Shown here in pieces: positions 45,708 to 56,776 of a stretch of 64,000 nucleotides of DNA (position 1 is its first letter; each line of letters opens with the position of its first letter). The stretch comes from Nannocystis exedens (GTDB lineage: Bacteria > Myxococcota_A > Polyangia > Nannocystales > Nannocystaceae): contig NZ_NETK01000001.1 in assembly GCF_002343915.1 (NCBI RefSeq), forward strand, positions 10,254,001 to 10,318,000, written 5' to 3'. Under the pieces are notes generated by a model, which was not told the DNA's origin, made no database searches, and saw nothing but the letters and a program-made list of their open reading frames with translations. The position numbers and the translations under genes were made by a program.

Positions 45708-45778
45708 TTCGGGGACAGGGATTCGAACCCCGATAGGCGGAACCAGAATCCGCAGTCCTACCATTAGACGATCCCCGA
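45708..45778 (-). tRNA. tRNA-Gln (CTG)
   Basis: A 71-base cloverleaf. Acceptor TCGGGGA pairs with TCCCCGA (U1-A72 pair, usual for Gln), the anticodon stem-loop is GCGGA-TTCTGGT-TCCGC with anticodon CTG, and the T loop is TTCGAAT. CCA is not encoded. It is the first of two tRNAs read leftward. Confidence 0.93.
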
Positions 45779-45963
45779 AGAAGGGCAAGGCGCCGAGGGG
45801 GGTGTTGGGTGGCTCGAACCGAGCGGTTTGGGCCGCCCCCTGAGCGCGTCCGAGGTGGGGGGGAGGATGCGACAAGGCCCGGCGGGTGTCAAGCACGAAT
45901 TCGTGCCGACCCGAGCGTGCGAATGGCGCGACAGTCCGGGGGAGGCCATGTAAGGTTCCGGCC

Positions 45964-47781
45964 ATGCTCGCGCCTCCAAAATCGTCCGCACCCCTGGCTC
46001 TGACGTTCTGGCTCGTCGTGGGGGCGCTGGCGTGCAGGCCCGCCGCCCCTGCGGCGACCCCGGCCCCCGGCCCGTCGACTGCGGTAGATGCGCAAGAATC
46101 GCCCGCCCAGGGCCCGGCGAGCGGGAGATCGCTCCCCGCCAAGGACCCGAGCGATCCCGCCACGGCGGTCGGCATCCACGGCGCGGTGACCTCGGCCGAG
46201 CGCCACGCCAGCGAGGTCGGCGTGGCGATCCTGAAGAAGGGCGGCAACGCGGTCGACGCGGCGGTCGCGGTCGGCCTGGCCCTGGCGGTGACCCACCCGA
46301 GCGCCGGCAACCTCGGCGGCGGCGGGTTCATGGTCATCCGCATGGCCGACGGGCGCACCGCGGCGATCGACTACCGCGAGGTGGCGCCGGCGGCAGCCAC
46401 GCCGACCATGTTCCTCGACGCCAAGGGCAACCCGACGCGCGAGAGCGTCGAGGGTCCCAAGGCGGCGGGGATCCCGGGGACGGTCGCGGGGCTGGCGCTG
46501 GCCCACGAACAATTCGGCACGCTGCCGTGGCGAGATCTCGTGCTGCCGGCGGTGGCGCTGGCGCGCGAGGGGCACGAACTCGACAGCTTCCACGCCGAGG
46601 ATCTCACCACCGGCAGCGAGCGAATGCTGAAGCTCGGCTTCAAGGAGGCGGCGGCGATCTACCGCCGGCCGACGGGCGAGCCGTTCGTGACCGGCGACGT
46701 GTGGAAGCAGCCCGACCTGGCGCGGACGCTCGAGACGATCGCGGACCAGGGACCGCGGGCGTTCTACGAGGGGCCGCTGGCCGACACGCTGGCCCGCGAG
46801 GTCAAGGCGCTGGGTGGGATCTGGACCGCGGAGGATCTCAAGTCGTACCGTGCGATCGCCCGCGAGCCGATCACCTTCAAGTACCGCGACCACGAGGTGA
46901 TCACGATGCCGCCGCCGTCGGGCGGCGGGGTGGTGCTGCGGCAGCTGCTGGCGGCGCGCGAGATCTTGAAGATCTACGAGAAGCCGTGGCTCAGCGTCGA
47001 CGAGCTGCACCTGTACGTCGAGTCGGCGCGGCGCACCTACGCCGACCGCAACTTCCTGCTCGGCGACCCGGCGTTCGTGAAGATCCCGCTGCAGCAGCTG
47101 ACCGACCCGACCTACCTGCAGGCGCGGCTGGCGGACATCGATTTGAACAAGGCGACCCCGTCGTCGAGGATCGCGGCGGGGATCGGCACCAAGACCTCGA
47201 CGCAGACGACCCACTACTCGGTGGTCGACGTGCTCGGCAACGCGGTCGCCAACACCTACACCCTCAACACCGGCTTCGGCGCCAAGGTGGTCGTGCCGGG
47301 CACGGGGGTGCTGCTCAACAACGAGATGGACGACTTCTCGGTCAAGCCGGGCTCGCCCAACACGTTCGGGCTGGTGCAGGGCGAGCAGAACAAGGTCGAG
47401 CCGGGCAAGCGCATGCTGTCGAGCATGAGCCCGACGATCCTGGTCAAGGACGGCAAGCTGCGCGCGGTGGTCGGCACGCCCGGCGGCTCGACGATCTCGA
47501 CGACGGTGACCCAGATCGTGCGCGCGCTCATCGATTACGGGGCGACCATCGACCAGGCGGTCAAGGCGCCGCGGGTCCATCACCAGTGGATGCCGGACCG
47601 GATCGTCACCGAGCCGACGCTCGACCCCGCCACCGTCGAGGGGCTCAAGGCCAAGGGCCACACGATGGCCGAGTGGCCGTCGATCGGCCACGCCAACTCG
47701 ATCGAGGTCGATCCGAAGACGCAGGGCTACCGCGCGGTCGCCGACGTCGCCCGCGACGGCGGCGCGGCGGTCGCGTACTGA
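45964..47781 (+). CDS. ggt: gamma-glutamyltransferase, lipoprotein
   Basis: A 605-residue Ntn-hydrolase that cleaves gamma-glutamyl bonds (glutathione) and matures by self-cleavage. The nucleophile Thr begins the small subunit in TQTTHYSVVDVLGNAVANTY (about 418). GGNAVDAAVAVGLALAVTHP and GGGGFMVIRMADG are large-subunit signatures, and MSSMSPTILVKDGK and GTPGGSTISTTVTQ line the small-subunit active site. The signal peptide ends in LAC (Cys24), so it is predicted to be lipid-anchored rather than free in the periplasm. AAGG lies 9 bases before ATG 45964. It is divergent from the tRNA genes and convergent with the metallophosphoesterase gene. Confidence 0.93.
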   Translation: MLAPPKSSAPLALTFWLVVGALACRPAAPAATPAPGPSTAVDAQESPAQGPASGRSLPAKDPSDPATAVGIHGAVTSAERHASEVGVAILKKGGNAVDAAVAVGLALAVTHPSAGNLGGGGFMVIRMADGRTAAIDYREVAPAAATPTMFLDAKGNPTRESVEGPKAAGIPGTVAGLALAHEQFGTLPWRDLVLPAVALAREGHELDSFHAEDLTTGSERMLKLGFKEAAAIYRRPTGEPFVTGDVWKQPDLARTLETIADQGPRAFYEGPLADTLAREVKALGGIWTAEDLKSYRAIAREPITFKYRDHEVITMPPPSGGGVVLRQLLAAREILKIYEKPWLSVDELHLYVESARRTYADRNFLLGDPAFVKIPLQQLTDPTYLQARLADIDLNKATPSSRIAAGIGTKTSTQTTHYSVVDVLGNAVANTYTLNTGFGAKVVVPGTGVLLNNEMDDFSVKPGSPNTFGLVQGEQNKVEPGKRMLSSMSPTILVKDGKLRAVVGTPGGSTISTTVTQIVRALIDYGATIDQAVKAPRVHHQWMPDRIVTEPTLDPATVEGLKAKGHTMAEWPSIGHANSIEVDPKTQGYRAVADVARDGGAAVAY

Positions 47782-47957
47782 GCAGGGCCGACCGCGCGAC
47801 GCGCCGCGGCGCGCAGAACGCTTCATGGAATGCCCGGAGCGGCGCCTCGGGCTCCTCGGGCTGGCTCCGCGCGGCTGTCCTCAGGGCCAGCAACGGCGTC
47901 TCGCGCGCGGCCTGCGTGTCGGCGTCTCGAAGCGGCGGGTGCGGCCCAGAGCTCCGG

Positions 47958-48008
47958 GGCATGTCGTGCAGGACATGCTCTCAAGTACCTGTAGGGACGG
48001 ACATGTCC
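47958..48008. repeat. palindrome cluster between convergent genes
   Basis: GCATGTC (47959-47965) pairs with GACATGC (47972-47978), ending 3 bases before the stop of the leftward gene. CGGACATGTCCG (47999-48010) overlaps its last codons. It has the same design as the hemC end. Confidence 0.65.
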
Positions 48009-49459
48009 GAGAGCGAACGCTCGGCGACGACCTCGCCGCTGAGGCGCGCGGCCGGGGCCGGGGGCAGCGTGGCGGCGTCGAGGACGGCGACCGCGTCGTT
48101 GCGCCAGGCGCGGAGCTCGACCTCGGCGAGGCGACCGGTGGTGCGGTCGCGGCGGACCACCAGGTGCGAGCCGTCGAGGAAGCAGCCGCTGTTGGCGTAG
48201 ACGACCTCGTCGTTGCGGGCGATCACGCCGTAGTGGCTGTGGCCCATGAGGACGAGGGGCACGCCGGTGGCGCGGCCGACGTCGCAGGCGACGCGGGCCA
48301 TGTGGTCGGCGACGGCGCGGGGGCGGCGGCGCTTGCGGAGGCGGCGGATCGACAGCCAGCCGAGCAGGGCGCCGGCGGCGAGGCCGGCGAGGGTGGGGGC
48401 CCCGAGGGCGGCGGCGAGGCCGACGCCGATCCCGAGGCAGGCGAGGACGCTGAGGATCGCGTCGAGGGCGGTGATCCGGAGGACACCGGCGACGGTGGCC
48501 GAGGCGGGGGGCGGGGCCATCGACTGCAGCGCGGTCAGGGTGCTCATCTGCAGGCCGGCGGTGGCGGCGATCCGCTCGAGGCGCGCGGCGTGCATCGCCT
48601 GGCCCGCGCGGTCGACCCGGCCGGTGCGGGCCCACAGCACCAGCAGGCGGAAGGCCATGCGGAAGTACAGGGTGATCGCGTAGAGGATGAAGCGCAGGCC
48701 GCGGGCCCAGGCCCAGCGGACGTAGTCCCACGGGGTGATGAACTTGTCGGCCGCGTCGTAGTCGATCTCCGGCATGGCGTTGGTGAAGCTGCGCGTCGCC
48801 ACCTCGGCGAGGGACTGGACCAGGCGGCCGCCGCGCGTCGGGGCCAGCATCTGTCCCGTGTGACAGGCGGCGTCGAACACGTGTCCGTGCTCGATCCAAA
48901 CGCCGCCGGCCTCGCACAGGAACCACGGCACGAACCGCACCCGTGCGACCTGATCGAGGCGCGGACTGCCGGTGCGCGTGATCGTGAGCGAGGCCTCGCC
49001 CAGGCCGGCGTAGAGGCGCTCGGTGAGGGCGCGGCGGACGCCGGGGTAGAGGAACTCGGCGTCGTGGTTGCCGACCACGAACACGATGTGGTGGCCGGCC
49101 GCGAGGAAGCGGACCAGCGCGTCCTCGACGCCCGGGTAGGCGTCGAGCACGGCGTGGAGGCGGTGGACCGCGAGGGCCTCGCCGACGAGGCGCTTCTCCT
49201 GGCCGACCTCGATGTTCCAGAAGTCGATGAAGTCGCCGTTGATGACGAGCTGCCAGCGCCCGGGGCCGCGGGCGTAGTGGTCGAGGAAGCGGGGCAGGCC
49301 GCGGTCGATGTCGACGGCGAGGTGGACGTACTCGCCGCGCATCCGCGGCTTGAGGTGGGATCCGAGGTGAAGGTCGCTGATGAGGAGCAGGTCCGGCGCG
49401 CGGGAGCGGGGGCCGGGAGACGGCTCGCGGTCGGGGCGCTGATCGGACGGGACCATCAC
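47981..49459 (-). CDS. metallophosphoesterase with C-terminal membrane segment
   Basis: A 492-residue calcineurin-like phosphoesterase. Metal motifs: [11 protein letters not shown] (about 27), [12 protein letters not shown] (about 72), [14 protein letters not shown] (about 125) and, far downstream, [10 protein letters not shown] (about 410). The layout resembles LpxH/UDP-diacylglucosamine pyrophosphatase-like enzymes, but it is much longer. Between the third and last motifs there is a 240-residue insert with hydrophobic helices ([39 protein letters not shown]) that would put it at the membrane. The substrate is not known. A CTGTC/GACAG hairpin is embedded at 48851-48866. Confidence 0.8.
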   Translation of the reverse strand: MMVPSDQRPDREPSPGPRSRAPDLLLISDLHLGSHLKPRMRGEYVHLAVDIDRGLPRFLDHYARGPGRWQLVINGDFIDFWNIEVGQEKRLVGEALAVHRLHAVLDAYPGVEDALVRFLAAGHHIVFVVGNHDAEFLYPGVRRALTERLYAGLGEASLTITRTGSPRLDQVARVRFVPWFLCEAGGVWIEHGHVFDAACHTGQMLAPTRGGRLVQSLAEVATRSFTNAMPEIDYDAADKFITPWDYVRWAWARGLRFILYAITLYFRMAFRLLVLWARTGRVDRAGQAMHAARLERIAATAGLQMSTLTALQSMAPPPASATVAGVLRITALDAILSVLACLGIGVGLAAALGAPTLAGLAAGALLGWLSIRRLRKRRRPRAVADHMARVACDVGRATGVPLVLMGHSHYGVIARNDEVVYANSGCFLDGSHLVVRRDRTTGRLAEVELRAWRNDAVAVLDAATLPPAPAARLSGEVVAERSLSDMSVPTGT

Positions 49460-49560
49460 GGAAAATGCGGGAGATTCCGGCCCAGCGCGGTCTCGCGCGC
49501 AGATGCGAACGCTGGCCTCGGCCCTGTGGTATAGCGTGCTTGCCCAAAGCCCGCCCTGCC

Positions 49561-51666
49561 ATGCTCAAGCAGATCGCCTTCGCCGCCGCCGTTGCGTTCT
49601 CGCTCGGCCTCTTTACCTACAACGTGTCGGCGCTGATCCGCACCGTCGCGCTCGGCCGTCCGTCGGATCTCAAGGAGACCTGGGGCCAGCGGATCGCCAG
49701 CCTGATGGCGTTCTTCTTCGGCCAGGGCAAGGTCGTCGAGGAGAAGCGGAGCTGGCACCACCTGCCGATCTACTGGGGCTTCCTCATCCTCACGATCGCC
49801 ACCGTCGACATGGGCCTGTCCGGCCTGTTCGGGCCCGGCATGAACCTCTCGCTGGTGATGCCCGACGCGGCGTACCGGGCCGTCATGGCGGTGGTCGACG
49901 TCGCCAACGTGATCGTCGTCGCCGCGATCGCCTACGCGATCACGCGCCGCTTCATCCGCCCGCCGTTCGTGCCGCTGAGCCTCGACGCGATGCTGATCCT
50001 GTCGGCGATCAGCCTGCTGTGCATCAGTCACTTCGGCCACCATGCGTTCGAGATCGCGGGGTCCGGGCACTACGCGGGCGGGGCCCCGGTGTCGGCGGCG
50101 CTCAGCGGCCTGTTCGCGGGCATGGACCCGCGCTTCGCCCACATCGCCTCGGAGGTGTGCTGGTGGGTCCACATGGGCATCGTCCTGGCCTTCCTCAACT
50201 ACCTGCCGTTCTCGAAGCACATCCACGTGCTGACCTCGGCGCCGAACATCCTGCTGCGGCGCCAGGGCCAGCGCGGGGCGATGCCGAAGGCCAAGCTGTT
50301 CGACGGCGAGCCGACCGACCCCAATGCGGAGCCGCTGTTCGACAACTGGGGCGTCGGCAAGATCGAGGACTTCACCTGGAAGAGCCTGCTCGACAACTAC
50401 TCCTGCACCGAGTGCGCCCGCTGCACGATGTACTGCCCGGCGTTCGCGACCGAGAAGCCGCTGTCGCCGATGCACCTCATCCACGACCTCAAGGACGAGA
50501 TGAAGGAGCGCGGCAAGCTGCTGGTCAAGCTGCAGAAGGCCGGCGGCTCGCTGAAGGATGACGCGCCGGAGGGGCCGAACAAGTCGATCATCGACAAGAT
50601 CAAGGCCGACCTCGGGGCCCTGCCGCCGCTGGTCGGCGGGCGCGTCAAGGACGCGACGCTGTGGGCCTGCACGACCTGCGGGGCGTGCCAGGAGGTGTGC
50701 CCGGTGTTCATCGAGCATCCGCTGAAGATCCTGCAGATGCGCCAGCACATCGTGCTCAACGACGAGTCGGGCCGCACGCCCGGCGAGGTCACGCGCGTGC
50801 TCGGCAACATCGAGGGCGCCGGCAACCCGTGGAGCCTGCCGCAGGACGACCGCATGAAGTGGGCCGAGGGGCTCGAGGTGCCGCTCATCGACGACGCGCC
50901 CGACGCCGAGTACCTGCTGTTCGTCGGCTGCGCCGGGGCCTACGACGACAACGCCAAGAAGACCACGCGCGCGCTGGTCAAGGTGCTGCAAGCCGCGAAC
51001 GTGAAGTTCGCGGTGCTCGGCAAGCGGGAGAAGTGCACCGGCGACACGCTGCGCCGCCTCGGCGCCGAGATGGCGTTCCAGACGCTGGCGCAGGAGAACG
51101 TCGACACGCTGAACGAGGCCAAGGTCACCAAGGTGATCGCCTCGTGCCCGCACTGCTTCCACACGATCAAGAACGAGTACCCGCAGTTCGGCGGCACCTA
51201 CGAGGTCATCCACCACAGCCAGCTCATCACGCACCTGCTGCAGGCCGGCAAGCTCAAGCTCGACCACACCAGCGAGCGCACGTTCACGTACCACGACTCG
51301 TGCTACCTCGGCCGCTGGAACGGGGTCTACGACGCGCCGCGCGAGATCCTCGAGCACGCGACCCGCGGCAAGGGCAAGGTCCAGGAGCTGCAGCGCAACC
51401 GCGAGCACGGGTTCTGCTGCGGCGCCGGCGGCGGCCGCATGTGGATGGAGGAGGAGCCGGCCAAGCGCGTCAACATCAACCGCGCCAAGGAGGTCGCCGA
51501 GAACGGCGCCAACGCGGTCGCGGTCGGCTGCCCGTTCTGCCACACGATGCTGTCCGACGGCCTCAAGGCGCTCGGCAAGGACGAGACCGTCGAGGTCATG
51601 GACCTCGCGGTGGTGGTCGCCGCCCAGCTGCCCGCCGGGGCGCCGCGGCCGGAGGCGAGCGCGTGA
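49561..51666 (+). CDS. membrane-bound Fe-S oxidoreductase, HdrD/GlpC-like
   Basis: A 701-residue fusion. Residues 1 to about 230 are a cytochrome b/NarI-like membrane domain with five to six helices and His residues suitable for heme ([20 protein letters not shown]). Two [4Fe-4S] ferredoxin motifs follow, [11 protein letters not shown] (about 281) and [11 protein letters not shown] (about 369). Two Cys-rich CCG-type domains come last ([51 protein letters not shown]). This is the architecture of respiratory Hdr-like proteins that pass electrons between the quinone pool and acyl-CoA dehydrogenase/ETF or similar donors. ATG 49561 starts the first helix. Its stop overlaps the bolA start (GTGA). 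Confidence 0.88.
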   Translation: MLKQIAFAAAVAFSLGLFTYNVSALIRTVALGRPSDLKETWGQRIASLMAFFFGQGKVVEEKRSWHHLPIYWGFLILTIATVDMGLSGLFGPGMNLSLVMPDAAYRAVMAVVDVANVIVVAAIAYAITRRFIRPPFVPLSLDAMLILSAISLLCISHFGHHAFEIAGSGHYAGGAPVSAALSGLFAGMDPRFAHIASEVCWWVHMGIVLAFLNYLPFSKHIHVLTSAPNILLRRQGQRGAMPKAKLFDGEPTDPNAEPLFDNWGVGKIEDFTWKSLLDNYSCTECARCTMYCPAFATEKPLSPMHLIHDLKDEMKERGKLLVKLQKAGGSLKDDAPEGPNKSIIDKIKADLGALPPLVGGRVKDATLWACTTCGACQEVCPVFIEHPLKILQMRQHIVLNDESGRTPGEVTRVLGNIEGAGNPWSLPQDDRMKWAEGLEVPLIDDAPDAEYLLFVGCAGAYDDNAKKTTRALVKVLQAANVKFAVLGKREKCTGDTLRRLGAEMAFQTLAQENVDTLNEAKVTKVIASCPHCFHTIKNEYPQFGGTYEVIHHSQLITHLLQAGKLKLDHTSERTFTYHDSCYLGRWNGVYDAPREILEHATRGKGKVQELQRNREHGFCCGAGGGRMWMEEEPAKRVNINRAKEVAENGANAVAVGCPFCHTMLSDGLKALGKDETVEVMDLAVVVAAQLPAGAPRPEASA

Positions 51667-52001
51667 ACGAGGCTGTCCCTTCGGGCAGGCGAGCGCGGGC
51701 GCTCACGGAGGCGCTGACGGCCGCGTTCGCGCCCGAACACCTCGAGGTGCGCGACGAGAGCCACATGCACGCGGTGCCGAAGGGCGCCGAGAGCCACTTC
51801 CGCGTGGTCGTCGTCAGCGCCGGGTTCGCCGGCAAGTCGCTGGTGGCCCGTCACCGCGAGGTCAACGCGGCCGCGGCGGAGGAGCTGCGCTCGGGGCTGC
51901 ACGCGCTGGCGATCGAGGCGCTGACGCCCGAGCAGTGGCAGGCTCGCGGCGGGCAGGCGGCCAAGAGCCCGCCCTGCCTCGGCGGCAGCAAGGCCGGCTG
52001 A
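51663..52001 (+). CDS. bolA: BolA-family protein
   Basis: A 112-residue BolA homologue: [43 protein letters not shown] and [14 protein letters not shown] are the family helix-strand pattern. BolA proteins pair with monothiol glutaredoxins in Fe-S cluster handling. The GTG start overlaps the stop of the Fe-S oxidoreductase by 4 bases, which fits a role in maturing that protein (inference). A Gly/Ser/Ala tail of about 15 residues follows the domain. Confidence 0.9.
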   Translation: MNEAVPSGRRARALTEALTAAFAPEHLEVRDESHMHAVPKGAESHFRVVVVSAGFAGKSLVARHREVNAAAAEELRSGLHALAIEALTPEQWQARGGQAAKSPPCLGGSKAG

Positions 52002-52079
52002 CGCGGCCGCGCGCTCCGAGCGTCGCGCGAGGCCCGGCGAGCCGCGCCGGTGAGTCGCAATTGTCCCGGGAGACAACTT

Positions 52080-52190
52080 GACGTCGCGCCGACTCTGAGG
52101 CCCGCGCGGAGGCCGGGAGACAGAGCCGGCGAGACAGCGCGACGTCGCGTTGGGGCCCGCGCAGAGGCCGGGAGACAGCGCAGGCGAGTC
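52080..52190. repeat. degenerate two-copy tandem repeat
   Basis: A unit starting GACGTCGCG and containing AGGCCGGGAGACAG and GGCGAG occurs at 52080-52135 and again at 52141-52190, with small differences. It lies between bolA and purM stops and precedes a palindrome cluster. Confidence 0.6.
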
Positions 52191-52192
52191 TT

Positions 52193-52275
52193 ACATGTCC
52201 CCAGAGACAGGGGGCGTCGCACGCTCGCCGGGGGCATGTCTCGAAGGACAGCATCGACCGTCCCGAGGGACAGCC
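52193..52275. repeat. palindrome cluster between bolA and purM
   Basis: Contains ACATGTCCCCAGAGACAGGG, GGGCATGTCTCGAAGGACAG and CCGTCCCGAGGGACAGCCGG in succession, all TGTCC/GGACA-type stems. It ends 3 bases before the purM stop. Another family member, TTGTCCCGGGAGACAA, is at 52061-52076. Confidence 0.65.
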
Positions 52276-52277
52276 GG

Positions 52278-53387
52278 TTACTCGACCTCGACGGCGCCGC
52301 CCATCCAGCTCGCGCCCGCCAGGCGGACCTGGGGGGCGTCGGCGGCGGCGCGGGCGACCACGCGGCCGAGCGCGTACGGCTCTTCGCCGACCGCGGCGAG
52401 CGCGGCGCGGACGACGTCGACGTGCGCGGGGTCGACGTACAGCAGCATGCCGACGCCGCAGTTAAAGGTGCGCAGCAGCTCGCGCACGCCGACGCCCTGG
52501 GCGGCGATCGCGGCGATCACCGGCGGGAGCTCGAGCGGCGAGAGGTCGAGCTCGAGCGCGAGGTCGTCGGCCAGCGCGCGCGCCGGGTTCTCGAGCAGGC
52601 CGCCGCCGGTGATGTGCGCGGCGCCGTGCAGCGGGGCGTGCTCGAGCCCTCGCAGGGCCGCGAACGCGGGCTCGTAGATCCGCGTCGGCGCGAGCAGGGC
52701 CTCGCCGACGCTGCGGCCGGCGGGATCGCCGGGCAGGCGGTCGGCGAACGCAAGGCCGGCGTGGGCGGGGTCGAGCAGGGCCTTGCGCGCGAGGCTGTAG
52801 CCGTTGCTGTGGAGCCCGCTCGAGCGCAGGCCGAGGACGACGTCGCCGCTCTTCACGCGGGTGGGCCCGAGCATCTTGCTGCGCTCGACCACGCCGACGG
52901 CGAAGGCGGCGAGGTCGTAGTGGTCGCGGGCGTAGAGGCCGGGGAGCTCGGCCGTCTCGCCGCCGAGCAGGGCGCAGCGGGCCTGCTTGCAGCCGTCGAC
53001 GATGCCGCTCACCAGGGCCTCGATGCGCTCCGGCACGACCCGGTCGCAGGCGATGTAGTCGAGCACGAAGAGCGTGCTCGCGCCGGTGACGAGCAGGTCG
53101 TTGACGTTCATCGCCACGAGGTCGACGCCGACGGTGTCGTGGCGGTCGAGCGCGATCGCCACGAGCAACTTCGTGCCCACGCCGTCGGTGCAGGCGACCA
53201 GCACGGGATCGCCGACGCCCGCGGGCAAGCCCATGAGCCCGGCGAAGCCGCCGATGTCGCCGATCTGCTCGGGCCGGCGCGTGCCGGCGACCAGGCGCTT
53301 GATCCGCCGCACGGCCTCGTTGCCCGCGCTGATGTCGACGCCCGCGCCCTTGTAAGTGAGAAGGTCTTTGCGCTCCTGCACGGGCAT
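52278..53387 (-). CDS. purM: phosphoribosylformylglycinamidine cyclo-ligase
   Basis: A 369-residue AIR synthetase that makes aminoimidazole ribonucleotide in purine synthesis. Motifs: YKGAGVDISAGNEAV, LVACTDGVGTKL, GVDLVAMNVNDLLVTGA, LLGGETAELPG, VVLGLRSSGLHSNGYSL and HITGGGLLENPAR. ATG 53387 begins at the family start. It is divergent from accD with 93 bases between starts, and convergent with bolA. Confidence 0.96.
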   Translation of the reverse strand: MPVQERKDLLTYKGAGVDISAGNEAVRRIKRLVAGTRRPEQIGDIGGFAGLMGLPAGVGDPVLVACTDGVGTKLLVAIALDRHDTVGVDLVAMNVNDLLVTGASTLFVLDYIACDRVVPERIEALVSGIVDGCKQARCALLGGETAELPGLYARDHYDLAAFAVGVVERSKMLGPTRVKSGDVVLGLRSSGLHSNGYSLARKALLDPAHAGLAFADRLPGDPAGRSVGEALLAPTRIYEPAFAALRGLEHAPLHGAAHITGGGLLENPARALADDLALELDLSPLELPPVIAAIAAQGVGVRELLRTFNCGVGMLLYVDPAHVDVVRAALAAVGEEPYALGRVVARAAADAPQVRLAGASWMGGAVEVE

Positions 53388-53480
53388 GACGCGTACCAAG
53401 GCGCGGGCCTCGCGGCAACGGCCTTGAAAAGGCGCCAGGTCGCGGCGATGATTCGCCCCGGCAAGGGAGCCGGATTTCGC

Positions 53481-54374
<894 letters not shown>

Positions 54375-54380
54375 TCGGAC

Positions 54381-55604
54381 ATGTCCATGAAGACACCTCC
54401 GGCCTGGCAGCTGGCGCTGTTCGCCAGGCGCTCGCTGGGGGTGATCCGCGGGCTCGAGGCGGTGCGGGCGGCCCACGTGGCGCTCGGCGAGCCGGGCGCC
54501 GGGTTGCCGGTGGTCCACGTGGTCGGCACCAACGGCAAGGGCTCGACGTCGGCGATGGTGGCCCACGCGCTGCGGCGCCGCGGCCGGCGGGTCGGCCTGT
54601 ACACGAGCCCGCACCTCCACCGGGTCGGCGAGCGGATCCGGATCGACGGGGTGCCGCTGGCCGACACGGCGATGGAGCTGCTGATCGAGCGCGTGCTGCG
54701 GCTCGAGGGCCCGGCGCTGCCGCGGCCGCTGACGTTCTTCGAGGTGCTGACGGCGGCGGCGCTGCTGGCGTTCGCCGAGGCTGGCGTCGAGGTCATGGTC
54801 TTGGAGACAGGTCTGGGCGGGCGCCTCGACGCGACCGGGGTGGTGCCGGCGACGGTGACGCTGATGACGCCGATCGACCTCGATCATCAGGCGTACCTCG
54901 GCGACACCATCGAGGCGATCGCGGCGGAGAAGGCGGCGGTGATGCGCGATGGGGCGCCGGTGTGGTCGGCGCCGCAGCAGCCGGCCGCGGCGGCGGTGCT
55001 GCGCGCGGCGGCGGCCGAGCACGGGGTGCGGCTCGGCTTCGTCGAGCCGCTGGCGCGCGCGCCCGAGGGCCTGCCGGGCGAGCATCAGCGGGTCAACGGG
55101 GCGCTGGCGCTGGCCGGCGCGCGGGTCATCGAGCCCGAGACGACGACGACCGACCTCGACGGGGTGCGCTGGCCGGGCCGGTGCGAGCGGGTGGCGAGCG
55201 GTGGGGGGACGGTGGTGTTCGACGCCGGGCACAACCCGCACGGGCTCGCGGCGCTCGTGACCTGGCTCGAAGGACAGCCGCATCCGCGGCGGGCGCTCGT
55301 GTTCGGCTGCCTGGCCGACAAGGACGCGCCGGGGATGCTGGCGCAGCTGCGGCGGTTGAGGGCGCCGATCTGGCTGGTGTCGCCGGGGCCGGGCGGCTAC
55401 GACCTGGCGTCGCTGCAGGCCGGCGATACGCGGGTGTTCTCCGCGGGCGTCGGGCCGGCGTTTCACGCCGCGTGGCAGGAGCACCTGGCCGCCGGCGGGG
55501 AGCTGGTGGTGTGCGGCTCGCACATGCTGGTGGGCCAGCTGCGCGAGGAGGTGCTCGGCGAGGTCGCGGACGAGCTCCCGCTCACCGACCCGCTGAGGCG
55601 ATGA
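54381..55604 (+). CDS. folC: folylpolyglutamate/dihydrofolate synthase
   Basis: A 407-residue Mur-ligase-type enzyme that adds glutamate to folates. P-loop VVGTNGKGSTS (about 48-58), YTSPHLHRVGERIRI, the LETGLGGRLDATGVV metal/phosphate segment and DLDHQAYLGDTIEAIAAEKA are diagnostic; FDAGHNPHG starts the C-terminal domain. The ATG at 54381 lies inside a GGACATGTCC copy; ATG 54387 is an equally possible start. It is co-transcribed with accD. Confidence 0.94.
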   Translation: MSMKTPPAWQLALFARRSLGVIRGLEAVRAAHVALGEPGAGLPVVHVVGTNGKGSTSAMVAHALRRRGRRVGLYTSPHLHRVGERIRIDGVPLADTAMELLIERVLRLEGPALPRPLTFFEVLTAAALLAFAEAGVEVMVLETGLGGRLDATGVVPATVTLMTPIDLDHQAYLGDTIEAIAAEKAAVMRDGAPVWSAPQQPAAAAVLRAAAAEHGVRLGFVEPLARAPEGLPGEHQRVNGALALAGARVIEPETTTTDLDGVRWPGRCERVASGGGTVVFDAGHNPHGLAALVTWLEGQPHPRRALVFGCLADKDAPGMLAQLRRLRAPIWLVSPGPGGYDLASLQAGDTRVFSAGVGPAFHAAWQEHLAAGGELVVCGSHMLVGQLREEVLGEVADELPLTDPLRR

Positions 55605-55999
55605 GCTGCCCTTTGGGACAGGGGGCACGAGGCGCTCCGGTCCGAGAGACGCGAGCGCCGCGTCGAACTCGGGCCGACCGGCAACGCGGCCGCTTCGGGT
55701 AGCGCGCGATGCGTGGATCGACTTCGTCTCGGTGAGGTTGCCTTGGCGTCACGCGCCGCGATCGACGAGGTACCGCGATGCCCGAGCGCGCCGGCGTGGA
55801 CAGCCGGACGCGTGACGTGCCGAGCTCGGGGCGGACCGCGTCCGACCGAGGGGTCTGCCGTCGAGGCGCCCGCGCTTGCGGGACGGGCTCCGAGTCGCAA
55901 GCGCGCCGGGGCCAAGGCCCCGTCGTGGGCCATGGATCGCGCGGGCGATTGCGCGTACAAGAGGATGAGGCCCGGGCGCTGCGGGCCGGCGAGGCGACG
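55605..55999. other. intergenic region folC-glycosylase
   Basis: A 395-base gap. CTGCCCTTTGGGACAG at 55607-55622, immediately after the folC stop, is a family-type hairpin. The remainder shows no protein-like frame and no RNA signature. Confidence 0.4.
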
Positions 56000-56641
56000 A
56001 TGGCGCAGACGCGACCGCTCCCTTACGACACCGACGCTGCGGCGGCGCACCTGCGCCGCAGTCACAAGGCGATGAAGAAGTTGATCGATCGGCTGGGGCC
56101 GATCACGCTGCGGCGCGACGCGGGGGCGACCCCGTACGGGGCGCTGGCGCGATCGATCGTGTTCCAGCAGCTGGCGGGCGCGGCGGCGTCGACGATCTAC
56201 GGGCGCGCCTGCCAGCTCGGCGACGGCGGCAAGTTCCCCGAGCCGGCGGCGCTGCTGGCGTTGCCGGCGGAGCGGCTGCGCGCCGCGGGGCTGTCGGCGG
56301 GCAAGCAGGCTGCCCTCAAGGACCTGGCCCAAAAGACACTCGACGGCGTGGTCCCGACGATGCGCGCGCTGTCGCGGATGGACGACGAGACGATCATCGA
56401 CCGCCTGACGCAAGTCCGCGGGATCGGCCGCTGGACGGTCGAGATGATGCTGATCTTCCGCCTCGGCCGCCCCGACGTGTGGCCGGTCGGCGACTTCGCG
56501 GTCCGCAAGGGTTACGCGCAGACGTTCGGCCTGCCCGAGTCGCCGACCCAGCGCGAGCTCGACGCGCTGGGGGAGCCGTTCTCGCCGTACCGCAGCGCCG
56601 CCGCGTGGTACTTCTGGCGCTCGCTCGACACCCAGACGTGA
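56000..56641 (+). CDS. DNA-3-methyladenine glycosylase II-like (HhH-GPD)
   Basis: A 213-residue DNA base-excision glycosylase of the AlkA catalytic-domain type, lacking AlkA's N-terminal domain. The helix-hairpin-helix is LTQVRGIGRWTVEMMLIF and the catalytic Asp is in VWPVGDFAVRKGY (about 164). SIVFQQLAGAAASTIYGR is the conserved early helix. It removes alkylated bases such as 3-methyladenine. ATG 56000 begins the domain; a longer in-frame extension from 55778 is Arg-rich and unlikely. Confidence 0.92.
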   Translation: MAQTRPLPYDTDAAAAHLRRSHKAMKKLIDRLGPITLRRDAGATPYGALARSIVFQQLAGAAASTIYGRACQLGDGGKFPEPAALLALPAERLRAAGLSAGKQAALKDLAQKTLDGVVPTMRALSRMDDETIIDRLTQVRGIGRWTVEMMLIFRLGRPDVWPVGDFAVRKGYAQTFGLPESPTQRELDALGEPFSPYRSAAAWYFWRSLDTQT

Positions 56642-56776
56642 GCCGGAGGCGGGGAAGTGGCGCCGGGCTGCGCGCCGGACGATGCCCCATACGCCCGGGT
56701 TCGTCAGCAGCGCGAGCGAAGCACCGAGTCGCGTGCGTCCGGTCGCCGGCGTGGCGATGGGCCGCGAATGCGCTGC

